From Chitinophaga sp. XS-30 (GTDB lineage Bacteria > Bacteroidota > Bacteroidia > Chitinophagales > Chitinophagaceae), in contig NZ_CP043006.1 in assembly GCF_008086345.1 (NCBI RefSeq), forward strand, positions 4,090,032 through 4,154,031: 64,000 nucleotides of DNA, given 5' to 3'. Position numbers and translations under genes: made by a program. Positions 1 through 8,563 of this stretch are shown piece after piece; the first letter of the stretch is position 1, and each line of letters begins with the position of its first letter. Under the pieces are notes generated by a model. It was not told the origin of the DNA. It saw nothing but the letters and a program-made list of their open reading frames with translations, and made no database searches.

Positions 1-368
1 TGCGCCATGAACATGGGCAGGTTATCCAGCTTGCGCCAGTACTCATACACGTCCACCGGCGAGCGGTCCACCCGGAATGTGCTGCGGATGTTGACGGCGC
101 GGGCATGTCTGGCCCTGACGTTGTTCTCTATTACGGCGGACAGCGGGCAATTGCCGGACAGGCCCCGGTACAACAGATAACCGCCCACCAGCATTCGTCC
201 AAGGGCTTTCAGCGGGGATTTTGAAATGTCCGCCAGGCCAATGTACATGAGTGAGGAACCTGCCGCGGCAGAAACGATCCTGCCGGTTTTTGAAACATTG
301 ATGACCGTGGTGTTTTCGTAGAGGCTTCCGGCGCGCGGGCTATCCTCCTTGCCTTCGTAATTTGCCAT
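1..368 (-). CDS. DUF2892-like/SRPBCC family protein, 3' end outside the window
   Basis: Reading leftwards from an ATG at 368 gives 122 codons without a stop, running off the window edge. Residues about 25-75 form a hydrophobic YgaP/DUF2892-like segment (GLADISKSPLKALGRMLVGG, then GLSGNCPLS). From about residue 97 a START-like SRPBCC fold begins (INIRSTFRVDRSP-type strand, then VYEYWRKLDNLPMFM). This two-part arrangement is known from small bacterial membrane-associated cyclase/dehydrase-like proteins whose ligand is unknown. Function is therefore only a family guess. A GC-rich hairpin lies in the leader (386-423). Confidence 0.7.
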   Translation of the reverse strand, partial: MANYEGKEDSPRAGSLYENTTVINVSKTGRIVSAAAGSSLMYIGLADISKSPLKALGRMLVGGYLLYRGLSGNCPLSAVIENNVRARHARAVNIRSTFRVDRSPVDVYEYWRKLDNLPMFMA

Positions 369-385
369 ATCGTCTGTTTTCCATC

Positions 386-423
386 ATCACCGCCAAAACC
401 TTGCTGAAGTGCAAGGTGGTGAT
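386..423 (-). promoter_or_regulatory. Hairpin in the 5' leader of the SRPBCC gene
   Basis: ACCTTGC (398-404) pairs with GCAAGGT (411-417) around a 6-base loop. Outside it, ATCACC (386-391) pairs with GGTGAT (418-423) across a 6-base one-sided bulge. The structure ends about 17 bases upstream of the ATG at 368, so it would fold in the leader RNA close to the ribosome binding region. No U-run follows, so it is not a terminator. A regulatory role is inference. Confidence 0.35.
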
Positions 424-481
424 TTACAGCTGATTGCAATAGATCTCATGGGTAGAAAAATACACATGTTGTTGTCCGGAA

Positions 482-514
482 ATAAAAAAGCCATCTTATA
501 GACATAAGACAGCT
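482..514 (-). terminator. Intrinsic terminator of the DJ-1/PfpI gene
   Basis: On the minus strand, about 20 bases after the stop codon at 536, AGCTGTCTTAT and ATAAGATGGCT form an 11-bp stem (two G-T pairs) with loop GTCT, followed directly by TTTTTTATT. Confidence 0.75.
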
Positions 515-535
515 CTTCAATTTGATTTTATTTAT

Positions 536-1126
536 TCAGCCTAATTGATTTACGCCGGTGGTCTGCCCGCTGCTGACGTGGCGGCCTTCGGCAATCTCTT
601 CGATCATCTTTTTACAGAAAGCCGGCAGGTCCCCGGGATTACGGCTGGTCACAAGACCGTTGTCCACATGCACTTCCTCGTCCACCCAGGTTGCTCCTGC
701 ATTGATCAGGTCTGTTTTCAGCGATGGCCAGGAGGTTACGGTGCGGCCTTCCAGCGCGCCTGTTTCGATCAGTATCCAGGGGCCGTGGCAGATAGCGGCA
801 ATCGGTTTGTTCTTGTCGGTAAATGCGGTCACAAAACTGACTGCACCCGGGTCCATACGAAGCTTGTCCGGGTTCATCACGCCTCCGGGCAATACCAATG
901 CATCATAGTCATCGGCATTCACTTTGTCTACCGTATTATCCACCCGGTATTCATCGCCCCATTCCTTGTCCGCCCAGGCTTTCACTTTTCCGGGTTTCAG
1001 CGAGATCACCTCCACTGACGCGCCGGCATGCTGCAATGCAGCTACCGGTTCTGTAAATTCAGATTCTTCAAAGCCATCTGTTACCAGCACGGCTACTTTT
1101 TTGTTTTCCAGGTTTTGCTGTGCCAT
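536..1126 (-). CDS. DJ-1/PfpI family protein (YhbO-like type 1 glutamine amidotransferase fold)
   Basis: 196 residues, the normal length for the family. The start KKVAVLVTDGFEESEF supplies the conserved Glu near the nucleophile, and AAICHGPWIL near residue 113 holds the nucleophile-elbow Cys followed by His. Family members act as stress-induced proteins; deglycase, peptidase or chaperone activities have been reported or disputed. The family assignment is secure, the reaction is not. It is a single-gene unit: a terminator follows (482-514) and the upstream neighbour asmA ends 128 bp away on the same strand. Confidence 0.9.
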   Translation of the reverse strand: MAQQNLENKKVAVLVTDGFEESEFTEPVAALQHAGASVEVISLKPGKVKAWADKEWGDEYRVDNTVDKVNADDYDALVLPGGVMNPDKLRMDPGAVSFVTAFTDKNKPIAAICHGPWILIETGALEGRTVTSWPSLKTDLINAGATWVDEEVHVDNGLVTSRNPGDLPAFCKKMIEEIAEGRHVSSGQTTGVNQLG

Positions 1127-1254
1127 AAGTTGATTGTTTTGGTGTACAATGTGGTTGCCGGGGATATGACATCAAAAAAGGTTCCTGTCCGCAGAATGCA
1201 GCGCAGCGGGGCTCACAGCTTTATGACATGGGGATTTCCTTACTCAATACGGGG

Positions 1255-3672
1255 TTATTCATCATCTTTGCCCTTCCCGAGCTTCAGCTTCACTTTGCCA
1301 TCCTCCCCATCCACTGCATGCAGATTGATGACGATACCGCGTTTCCGCCTTTTCTGCAGTTCGGCTATGTCAGTGATCAGTTCATCGCCTTTGGGATTGC
1401 GGAGGGGGATCTTCATTTTGATATCGGTGCCTTTTGTCAGGCCGTACACGCCTTCCAGCTCAATGTTCAGTACACTGGAAGAAATGATCATGGGGTAAAT
1501 GATCACTTTGTCGCCTTTTATTTCGAGGGTATTGCTGATGTTATCGAAGGTGATGTTGGACATATCCCGCTTGCGGAAGATAAAGCGCCCGATCTTTTCG
1601 AGCGGCTCAAAGTTCAGCAATGCTCCTTTTTTGAGATCGAAGCGTACGGTGCCGAACATGGAATTGGGGCGCAGCGAAACATTTTCTGTGATACCGCCGC
1701 TTAAGCTCACGTTAGCGGAGAAAGTGCCTTTCAGGTTCTTCCCTTCGATACCATCCTGTCCGAAGTTATCGAATGCATTAAAAAGCTGGTCTACCTGTAC
1801 CTGGTTGATACGGGCATCGAGATTGAACCGGTCGTTCGTACCCGCCTGGGTGATGCTGCCGTTCAGTTGCATGGAACCTCCGGCGGTTTGCAAAGCTGCT
1901 TTGCTCAACTGCACTTTTTCCCTGTCCAGGAACACCGTGGCTTTCACATTCCGGGCAATGAACTTCTGATACTGCACTTTGTGGAGGTCTACCTGCATAT
2001 TCACACGGCTGGCATCGAGCACGATATCCAGCTGGCGGAGCATGCTGACCCTTTGCCGCCGTGAGTTTTTTTGCCGGTGTTGCTTTCGCCGCGCAAAGAA
2101 TCCCTGGAACTCGTTCAGGTTGATGAGAGGACTGCTGACAGACCAGTCCAGCAATATCTTCTCCGGTGCATCGAAATAGAAATTGAGCATATTGCGGACG
2201 CTTCCGTTCATCAGCAGGATGCTTTTGCCGCTTTGCACTTTCACATCCCGGATAAACAGGTCTTCCCCCGTGAATTCGAGGGTGGCATTGCATTGCCCGA
2301 ATGACTGGTTACGCGGTATATAAGTGAATGCGCCGTCGGTGACCCGCACAATGCCTTTCAGGTAACCGGCTACTGTGTCTTTGGCATCCCATCCGCCCGC
2401 GTATTCGAGGTCTACGGTGGCATTGCCTTTGGAGAACAGGAACAGGTGGGCGCCCATGGGCCGTGTGAGGCTGACCAGGGGAAAGCTGGATTTGAAGCGG
2501 CCTGTCAGCACCGGATGTTTGAGGTTCAGTACACGGATGGTATCCGCGGTAATGGGGATGCTGTCGAACAGCCCTCTAAAATCGTACAGGCTTACCCGTG
2601 AGTTTTTGTCGCCATGCCCCATTCCGGGTTCCACTTCATTCAGGAAGCCACCGCTGAAGCTGCATTCCTCCAGCTGGATGCCTTTGACGGTGAGGGTATT
2701 GCCTTTTGTGTTCCAGGTCACATTCACATAGGGCGTATCCCTGAACTGCATGCGTCCCCTGATGTCGGCCAGCACATTCAGCGGAGCGGATATCCCTATG
2801 CTGTCCAGCTTCTGCGATGCGGATACCGGGAGCATGGTAGCGGCCATTCTGAAACCGATATCGTCTGCTTTGATCTTCAGCGTAAATACGGCTGGTTTTT
2901 GAGAGAAGTTGAATATCCCGTCGAATACAATTCCCTGGCCGTCGAAGCGCAGGGTCTGGGAAGGGAAGCGCAGCGTTTTTGTTTTTTTATCATATTCCAG
3001 GTGCAGGTCTGCTTTCAATACCTTTTGCCTGGCGTAGCTCCCTTTTGCGGTATTGAAAGCCATGTCCCTGATCAGTGTTTCCGTATTCAGGTCGCAGGTC
3101 CACTTTGCCGCGCTGTTATGCATGCGGCCGCGCAGATTGCGGATATCAAAACGGAAAAGCTTTGATTTGACCAGGTCTTCGATCTCCAGCTGCACATTTT
3201 CCAACCGGAAGTTGGCAATAGTGGGTTGTTTTGACGATTTTTCCGCCGATGAGTCAGTTTTGAAAAGATGGGTATTCGAATAACCGGTACTGTCTGTAAA
3301 CAGGCGGATACCTCCGTTTCTCAGGAAAACCTGACGGATGTCCACCTTTCCCCGAAGGATGGCGAAGGTATTCACTTTGACGAATACTTCCCGGAAAGTC
3401 AGCAGCGGGCGTTGATGAACGCTGTAAAGACTGTCTTTCACGGTCACGTCCATCAGGTTTACGGAAACATTGGGAAAGCTGCGGATCAGCGAAGGCTCCA
3501 TGTCCCTTATTTCCAGCGTGCCATTGATGCGGCTGCCGAACTGGGCGGTGATCTCCTCCAGGATCGCCTGTTTGTTGCTGCGGATGACCAGCGCAAGCAC
3601 CAGCCACAGTATGATGACCAGCGCGATCAGGCTAACACATGAAATAAGGGAAATACGTATCCAGCGAGGCAT
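1255..3672 (-). CDS. AsmA family protein
   Basis: 805 residues. One N-terminal membrane helix (about residues 5-30, ISLISCVSLIALVIILWLVL) anchors a very long beta-strand-rich region with repeated NVSVNLMDVTV-type strands. The C-terminal part (about 600-780) carries the AsmA_2-like segment with LKGTFSANVSLSGG and VFDLKKGALLNFEPLEK-like strands. AsmA-like proteins of the inner membrane are thought to bridge the periplasm and help move lipids to the outer membrane. The gene diverges from the mtfA-like gene, only 62 bp separating the two starts. The length is typical for Bacteroidota AsmA proteins. Confidence 0.85.
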   Translation of the reverse strand: MPRWIRISLISCVSLIALVIILWLVLALVIRSNKQAILEEITAQFGSRINGTLEIRDMEPSLIRSFPNVSVNLMDVTVKDSLYSVHQRPLLTFREVFVKVNTFAILRGKVDIRQVFLRNGGIRLFTDSTGYSNTHLFKTDSSAEKSSKQPTIANFRLENVQLEIEDLVKSKLFRFDIRNLRGRMHNSAAKWTCDLNTETLIRDMAFNTAKGSYARQKVLKADLHLEYDKKTKTLRFPSQTLRFDGQGIVFDGIFNFSQKPAVFTLKIKADDIGFRMAATMLPVSASQKLDSIGISAPLNVLADIRGRMQFRDTPYVNVTWNTKGNTLTVKGIQLEECSFSGGFLNEVEPGMGHGDKNSRVSLYDFRGLFDSIPITADTIRVLNLKHPVLTGRFKSSFPLVSLTRPMGAHLFLFSKGNATVDLEYAGGWDAKDTVAGYLKGIVRVTDGAFTYIPRNQSFGQCNATLEFTGEDLFIRDVKVQSGKSILLMNGSVRNMLNFYFDAPEKILLDWSVSSPLINLNEFQGFFARRKQHRQKNSRRQRVSMLRQLDIVLDASRVNMQVDLHKVQYQKFIARNVKATVFLDREKVQLSKAALQTAGGSMQLNGSITQAGTNDRFNLDARINQVQVDQLFNAFDNFGQDGIEGKNLKGTFSANVSLSGGITENVSLRPNSMFGTVRFDLKKGALLNFEPLEKIGRFIFRKRDMSNITFDNISNTLEIKGDKVIIYPMIISSSVLNIELEGVYGLTKGTDIKMKIPLRNPKGDELITDIAELQKRRKRGIVINLHAVDGEDGKVKLKLGKGKDDE

Positions 3673-3734
3673 AAGTTCACATTGATGTTCAGTAATTTAA
3701 ACAATAATTCAGGGAAAAAGTTGAAATTTGGCGT

Positions 3735-4541
3735 ATGGAATTTGCTATACCCGTCATCGTAGTGGCGCTGCTCTTCTGGTGGTTCACCCGTAAACCCAAA
3801 CGTAAAGGCCCTTCTCCCGTTCCGGCCAATGTTAACCGGCTGCTGGGCAACCAGGTCCGTTATTACCGGCAGCTGGACAAAAAGGAGCAAACCAGGTTTG
3901 CCTCGGAAGTAAAGCTGTTCCTGGAGCAGGTGACGATAGAAGGCGTAGGCATTGAAGTGGAAGATCTTGATAAAGTACTGATCGCGGCAAGCGCCGTGAT
4001 CCCTATTTTCTATTTTCCGGGCTGGCGTTACCGCAATCTTACCAATGTTATCGTGTACCCGGATACCTTCGACGAGCAATACCAGTTTGAAGGCGACCGG
4101 CGGCATATCATGGGAATGGTAGGCAGCGGCGCCCTGAACGGACAAATGCTGCTGTCCCGCTCCGCACTCAGGGCCGGCTTTGCGGACAACGGCGGCAAAA
4201 GCAATACCGCCATCCATGAGTTCGTGCATCTGGTGGATAAATCAGACGGTTCAGTGGACGGATTTCCCGAAAGCCTGCTGCGCAACAGTTACAGCCTGCC
4301 CTGGTTGAAAGTGATGCATGAAGAGATCCGGCGCATAGAAACCGGTCAGTCAGACATCAATCCCTATGCCGCGATGAACCAGGCGGAATTTCTGGCCGTG
4401 GTTGCCGAATATTTCTTTGAGCGGCCGGACCTGATGGAGGCGCATCATCCGGAGCTTTTTCACCTGCTGACGGAGATGTTCAACCAGCCCGCGCGCTCAG
4501 ACTCCGCAGCAGCCCCCCGCTCTGCCGCATCAAACGGCTGA
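3735..4541 (+). CDS. mtfA: Zinc-dependent peptidase of the MtfA (M90) family
   Basis: 268 residues. After one N-terminal membrane helix (residues 3-19) comes a soluble zinc-peptidase domain with AIHEFVHLVDKSDG near residue 160: HExxH ligands plus the glutamate, as in M90 peptidases. NQAEFLAVVAEYFFERP downstream fits the third-ligand glutamate helix. E. coli MtfA binds the Mlc repressor and has peptidase activity; whether this one has a similar partner is unknown. The C-terminal tail, rich in Ser, Ala and Pro, overlaps the 3' end of the convergent xrtN tail by 62 bp (4480-4541), which is unusual. Confidence 0.88.
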   Translation: MEFAIPVIVVALLFWWFTRKPKRKGPSPVPANVNRLLGNQVRYYRQLDKKEQTRFASEVKLFLEQVTIEGVGIEVEDLDKVLIAASAVIPIFYFPGWRYRNLTNVIVYPDTFDEQYQFEGDRRHIMGMVGSGALNGQMLLSRSALRAGFADNGGKSNTAIHEFVHLVDKSDGSVDGFPESLLRNSYSLPWLKVMHEEIRRIETGQSDINPYAAMNQAEFLAVVAEYFFERPDLMEAHHPELFHLLTEMFNQPARSDSAAAPRSAASNG

Positions 4542-4872
4542 CCTCCTGTTGAAGGCTGACCGCATCCGCCGCGCTCACATTCACCAGGGAAAAGCGCCCG
4601 CTGTTACGGAAAGCCAGCCAGCGCCATTCCAGCTGTGATATCGTTTGTACATCCCCGTTATCGTACCACCAGGCCGTAAACAGCCTGTCCGTTCCCTTTT
4701 GCAGCAAAGCCGTGTACACCGTTTTTCCGGCCATCCGGGTTTCGCGGATATTGCTGAACGCATACCCGCTGCCGCGCCAGCAGATGGAAGGATGATGGTC
4801 CGTATAGTAAAATCCCGGAACAGGTTTTACATAAACAAGCGAAGCGGGGCTTTCCAGTTTGATGACGGCCAT
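4480..4872 (-). CDS. xrtN: C-terminal domain of exosortase N, in a shifted frame
   Basis: 130 codons from ATG 4872 with no independent look of a complete protein. It reads AVIKLESPASLVYVKPVPGF then SICWRGSGYAF, TAWWYDNG and WRWLAF, the kind of periplasmic domain that ends exosortase N. It joins in sense to the upstream xrtN frame at 4867-4870: removing one C from a GGCC there would give a continuous protein reading DNGVIKLESP. Either the gene is broken by a one-base insertion (or a sequence error), or this ATG re-starts translation of a separate domain. Its end overlaps mtfA by 62 bp. Confidence 0.6.
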   Translation of the reverse strand: MAVIKLESPASLVYVKPVPGFYYTDHHPSICWRGSGYAFSNIRETRMAGKTVYTALLQKGTDRLFTAWWYDNGDVQTISQLEWRWLAFRNSGRFSLVNVSAADAVSLQQEVSRLMRQSGGLLRSLSARAG

Positions 4873-5830
4873 TGTCCATCACGGTAGTCTGATATCCCGT
4901 CACATCGGGAACGGATACGGACGGCCGCGCATCCGGCAGCATGATCTTGTATGCGACCAGGAAAACGCAGCCGGCGAGGCAGATATGCGCCATCGTGATC
5001 ATATGCGGATCGGTTTCCGCTCCCGGCTTTACTATGTGTGGTTTCCCCAGCCGTTTGACCAGGAATGGCACCAGGATCAGCAACGGCAGTATCACATAAA
5101 CAGCCAGGCAAATGATACCGGTCACGTCATGCATCGGGTGATCCGGCAGGATGGCGAACTGCACCAGCAGGATGATCCGGAAGAGGTTGCTGAAGATGTT
5201 CAGCGCAGCGGTAAAGGCCAGCAACACGGCCACCAGCGGGAAGGACAGCCGGAGGTCCAGCCGTTTCTGATAAAATCCCAGCAGCATGATGCAGCAGAGC
5301 ATGGAGGCCACCATCATGTTCAGTCCCATGCAGGCCGCGTCCACAGCAAATTCATTTCCCCGGTGAAAAATGGTATTGCCTTCAACGGTTACGCCTGTAC
5401 TCACTATTTGCAACAGGCTTCCCGCCCATTCCGTCAGCTGCAGGCGGATAGGGAACGTGAATATCTGCGTGATATAATCGCATACCGGCGCCATCAGCAG
5501 CATAGCCAGCAGCGGCAGGAAGTTGATGCGCCCGACAGCGCTGTCTGCCAGGAAACAAAGCGCCATAACGAGCGAGAGGTACAGCAGGGTTTTGGCCGGT
5601 ACGATCCAGGCCAGTACACAGCAGGCCAGTGCTGCGTAATAGAAGCGCAGGCTTTTTTTGCTGCCGGCATCGCGTATCATCACCATGGGAATAGCAGCGA
5701 TGCCGAGCAGGAATCCCGGAGAGCGCCAGGCGATGTAGTCTCCCAGCGCATAACACACAATGAAGACGTACACGCCGGCGATCAGGCCCGGGAACAGGAT
5801 ATGGGGAATTATACGTTTGCTTTGCGCCAT
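4658..5830 (-). CDS. xrtN: Exosortase N (XrtN), catalytic membrane part; frame breaks near 4868
   Basis: Predicted transpeptidase-like membrane protease that would process the VIT-domain protein encoded immediately upstream. From ATG 5830 (22 bp inside the end of that gene, in another frame) it has about eight membrane helices. The exosortase catalytic residues are visible: Cys in DAACMGLNMM (about residue 163), Arg in NIFSNLFRIILLV and His in HPMHDVTGI. After VMDNG, near 4868, the frame leaves the family sequence and runs about 70 unrelated residues to a stop at 4658. The true continuation is in the next frame (4480-4872). The catalytic core is intact, so it may retain activity. Confidence 0.78.
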   Translation of the reverse strand: MAQSKRIIPHILFPGLIAGVYVFIVCYALGDYIAWRSPGFLLGIAAIPMVMIRDAGSKKSLRFYYAALACCVLAWIVPAKTLLYLSLVMALCFLADSAVGRINFLPLLAMLLMAPVCDYITQIFTFPIRLQLTEWAGSLLQIVSTGVTVEGNTIFHRGNEFAVDAACMGLNMMVASMLCCIMLLGFYQKRLDLRLSFPLVAVLLAFTAALNIFSNLFRIILLVQFAILPDHPMHDVTGIICLAVYVILPLLILVPFLVKRLGKPHIVKPGAETDPHMITMAHICLAGCVFLVAYKIMLPDARPSVSVPDVTGYQTTVMDNGRHQTGKPRFACLCKTCSGILLYGPSSFHLLARQRVCVQQYPRNPDGRKNGVHGFAAKGNGQAVYGLVVR

Positions 5831-8295
5831 GACGGACGGAATTTTGTATAGATGAGCGTTAACAGCACCAGGATGATCAGTGCCCATTCATGCGGCTCCG
5901 GAACGGCGCCGGTAGATTTGAGGGAAGCGTTCTTCAGGCTGCTGCCTTCGTCTTTGATGCCGAACCTGTCGTAATCCCGCTGTGTTTCCAATACAATGAG
6001 GCTGGATAACGGGGATACCACATAGGCCTCCTTTGCGGCAGCCACCAGCTGCTCCTGCCCTGCTGAGCCGGTGATCAGGCCTTTGCCCGTCTGCTGCATG
6101 ATGTGATTATAAGCGAACAGGCGCATCAGGTGATCCGGTGCTCCGGACGGAATACCGGCCGTGTCCGCCGGTTGCCTGGTGATCGCCACATTGGCGTGAT
6201 CGATCACTACCTTGTCCGCCGTTTCCGCATCGGCCGCAAAAGTGCCGGCGTCCAGGAGTATTTTCAGGAGCAGGATGCCGCCCTTTTCGTAGCGGAATAC
6301 CCGGTGTTCCTTCAGGGATTTCAGGTAAGGCGACAGTTCGCCGCCGATATTGAGCAAACGTACCTTCGGCAGATCAGGCGCCGCGAGGAAAGCAGCCAGA
6401 TCGCTCCGGAACCTGCTGTCCCGGAGGTCCGCAAGCGATGGTGATGCCGCGGTGCTTTTGGTGATCAGCAGGGAAGCCGCGGGAGCCTTGATCCTGTGCA
6501 GGGGAAACAGGCTGAAACGATTTGCCAGCAATAATTCCACGCATTCCTCCCGGTTTTCTTCCGATACCTGCACCATCTGATCGTTCAGCCAGACGAATAC
6601 CGGTCTTGGCGCCGACAGCCGCAGCACTTCGTTGAATTCGCCGGGCGTCCAGGCTGCATTCGCATCTACATACACCACATCCGTGCTAACCCTTTCCCGC
6701 TGCAGCTGGTAAGGTTGCAGCGTGTAGGCCATGCCGTTAAAGGAGAAAGCATGCGGTGTGATGCCTTCATCCAACATGGTGATCTTCCAGTCCGCCCGGT
6801 AACGCCCGTTCCGGCGCGTGCCGGTGCCGTTCAGTCCTGCCGGTTTCCCATCAAAGGATACCGTGGCATCTTCCAGGGCGCTGGTTGCGGAGGGGCCATC
6901 AAAATAAATGTTATCGTACTGCAGCGTTTTGCCATCGGATGCCAGCGGCGCGGTAAAACCTATCCTGAATTTTCTGGATTCGCCGGGCATCACGGGGAAT
7001 ACCCGTACGGAGACCGTGTTGCCCTCCTGCCAGCGCACGAGCGAAGGATCGCGGGATTCCACCCCCACGATCGTGCGGTATGCCGTGTCTGCTTTCTCTT
7101 TTGTGGTCAGGATGGCTTTTTCTTCTTTACCCGCCACCCATAGGGAAAGGGATGTGACCACACCGCCTTCCGGCAAATGAAAGGTATAGATGGCTTCCTT
7201 TCCCCTGAAACCCTTGATATCCGGATTGGTGACGGAGAGCATTTTTTCCGTATAGGCGAGGTGCAGCTTCGGCCAGATCTTTACCTTGCTGTTCACATAC
7301 CCGGTGTAAAGGTCGTCTCCCGACCAGAGGCGTTCCTGCGCTTCGTGCCGGGCATCGTACATCGATTCCAGTATTTTGATGCGGTCATCCACCGGTATTT
7401 CCAGCGGCGGCGCAAACGCCGTTGCCGCCACGATCAGCGGGTCATGTTGTATGCGCTCGCCGAAATTGCGGCCGGGGAAGTTGCCCAGGTTGAATATTTC
7501 CCATTTGGGGCGGAGATACAGCAGGTCCGTACACAGTACTTTATGTTCCATGATCCCGCCCGTCGCCTGCCGGGAAGCCTCCACCCATGCGGGCAGATCG
7601 CCATTGCTTTCCACGATGGTGCGGTTGTAAGCGAGATTGAGCTTTCGTACTTCAGCATTGTAAAGAAAACCATACACTACGGCAAAGATCAGCGCCGCCA
7701 GCCCGCCTGCCCACAAGGCCGTAACGCCGGAGCGTATCCTGCATGCCGTATCCCGCATCACAACGAAAGCCTGTATCAGCAGGAAGATTGGCACGAAGGT
7801 ATGGAGGGAGATCCCCAGGGCGATGAGGGCCATTACGCTCAGCGGGTATAGCGGAAGCAAATAGACCGCGAAGTAAGCAAACAAGGCCATGCCCACGCCC
7901 ATGATGAACAACTGCATGTACCGGAACCACGCGGGCAGGGCCTCCCAGAAATGGAAAAGCAGGAAATTGACGCCCGTAATGACCAGTACGGCGGACAACC
8001 AGGTAACCGAAGGCCTGAAGACCGGGATGTGCCTGTTCAGGGCGTATGCGCTGATCAACAACAGCAGCAGCATGATCGTCCACACACTCCTTCTCTTCCC
8101 CCGCGCGGTAAAGAAGATACCGATGAATGCCGCTATCGCACTGAAAAAATGAAAGAAGAAAAAACCGGAGAGCATCCCGTCGTTTACAGTATCCGGCATG
8201 GCGCCGAGACAAAAAACGATGCAGTTGACCTGGAGTAACAGTATTCCCCTGGCATAGGCCCTGTTTGAAAGGAAGAGCGACACGATCTGTTTCAT
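5809..8295 (-). CDS. XrtN-system VIT domain protein with a C-terminal PEP-type sorting signal
   Basis: Start taken at ATG 8295 (MKQIVSLFLS), since the longer frame to 8367 crosses two palindromes. 828 residues. Residues about 15-215 contain six to seven membrane helices. The middle holds a VIT domain (TFHLPEGGVVTSLSLWVAGKE through VRVFPVMPGESRKFRIGF), as in inter-alpha-trypsin inhibitor-like proteins. The last 30 residues are a tripartite sorting signal: PEPHEW, a hydrophobic helix, then basic FRPSWRKANV. This protein family is known only beside exosortase N and is the presumed XrtN substrate; the downstream xrtN overlaps it, implying co-translation. The biological role of the system is not known. 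Confidence 0.85.
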   Translation of the reverse strand: MKQIVSLFLSNRAYARGILLLQVNCIVFCLGAMPDTVNDGMLSGFFFFHFFSAIAAFIGIFFTARGKRRSVWTIMLLLLLISAYALNRHIPVFRPSVTWLSAVLVITGVNFLLFHFWEALPAWFRYMQLFIMGVGMALFAYFAVYLLPLYPLSVMALIALGISLHTFVPIFLLIQAFVVMRDTACRIRSGVTALWAGGLAALIFAVVYGFLYNAEVRKLNLAYNRTIVESNGDLPAWVEASRQATGGIMEHKVLCTDLLYLRPKWEIFNLGNFPGRNFGERIQHDPLIVAATAFAPPLEIPVDDRIKILESMYDARHEAQERLWSGDDLYTGYVNSKVKIWPKLHLAYTEKMLSVTNPDIKGFRGKEAIYTFHLPEGGVVTSLSLWVAGKEEKAILTTKEKADTAYRTIVGVESRDPSLVRWQEGNTVSVRVFPVMPGESRKFRIGFTAPLASDGKTLQYDNIYFDGPSATSALEDATVSFDGKPAGLNGTGTRRNGRYRADWKITMLDEGITPHAFSFNGMAYTLQPYQLQRERVSTDVVYVDANAAWTPGEFNEVLRLSAPRPVFVWLNDQMVQVSEENREECVELLLANRFSLFPLHRIKAPAASLLITKSTAASPSLADLRDSRFRSDLAAFLAAPDLPKVRLLNIGGELSPYLKSLKEHRVFRYEKGGILLLKILLDAGTFAADAETADKVVIDHANVAITRQPADTAGIPSGAPDHLMRLFAYNHIMQQTGKGLITGSAGQEQLVAAAKEAYVVSPLSSLIVLETQRDYDRFGIKDEGSSLKNASLKSTGAVPEPHEWALIILVLLTLIYTKFRPSWRKANV

Positions 8296-8302
8296 AGAAA
8301 GT

Positions 8303-8370
8303 ACTTTGCATTTCAAAGTTAAGATGTAAAAAAGAAGGGATGTAACTCCCTTTACTTTGCAACACAAAGT
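8303..8370 (-). promoter_or_regulatory. Two identical-arm palindromes upstream of the VIT/xrtN operon
   Basis: ACTTTG-N5-CAAAGT occurs at 8303-8319 and again at 8354-8370. The arms are perfect, the spacer is 5 bp in both, and the centres lie 51 bp apart, close to five helical turns. The first ends 8 bp upstream of the ATG at 8295. This looks like a two-site operator for a dimeric repressor or regulator. The regulator is not encoded in this window as far as can be told. Confidence 0.6.
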
Positions 8371-8563
8371 AAAATCAAATTTTTAATATGAAGAGGATTT
8401 TTTTCTGATATTACGCTCCAAAGTCGCAGAATGCCGGCCGGTTCGGCCCTTTACGACTGTGGCCCCCGGATCTGGCATGACAGTTGGATGCGCTATTCAT
8501 CTAAGTGCTGGCAAAAAAGAGCGGGTACGATCTCCTTATTTTTCGCTATTTGTTATAGTTTTT

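Noticed and set aside
4859..5851. 330-codon plus-strand open frame
   Set aside because: Antisense of xrtN, very rich in His and Gln as expected from reversed hydrophobic codons.
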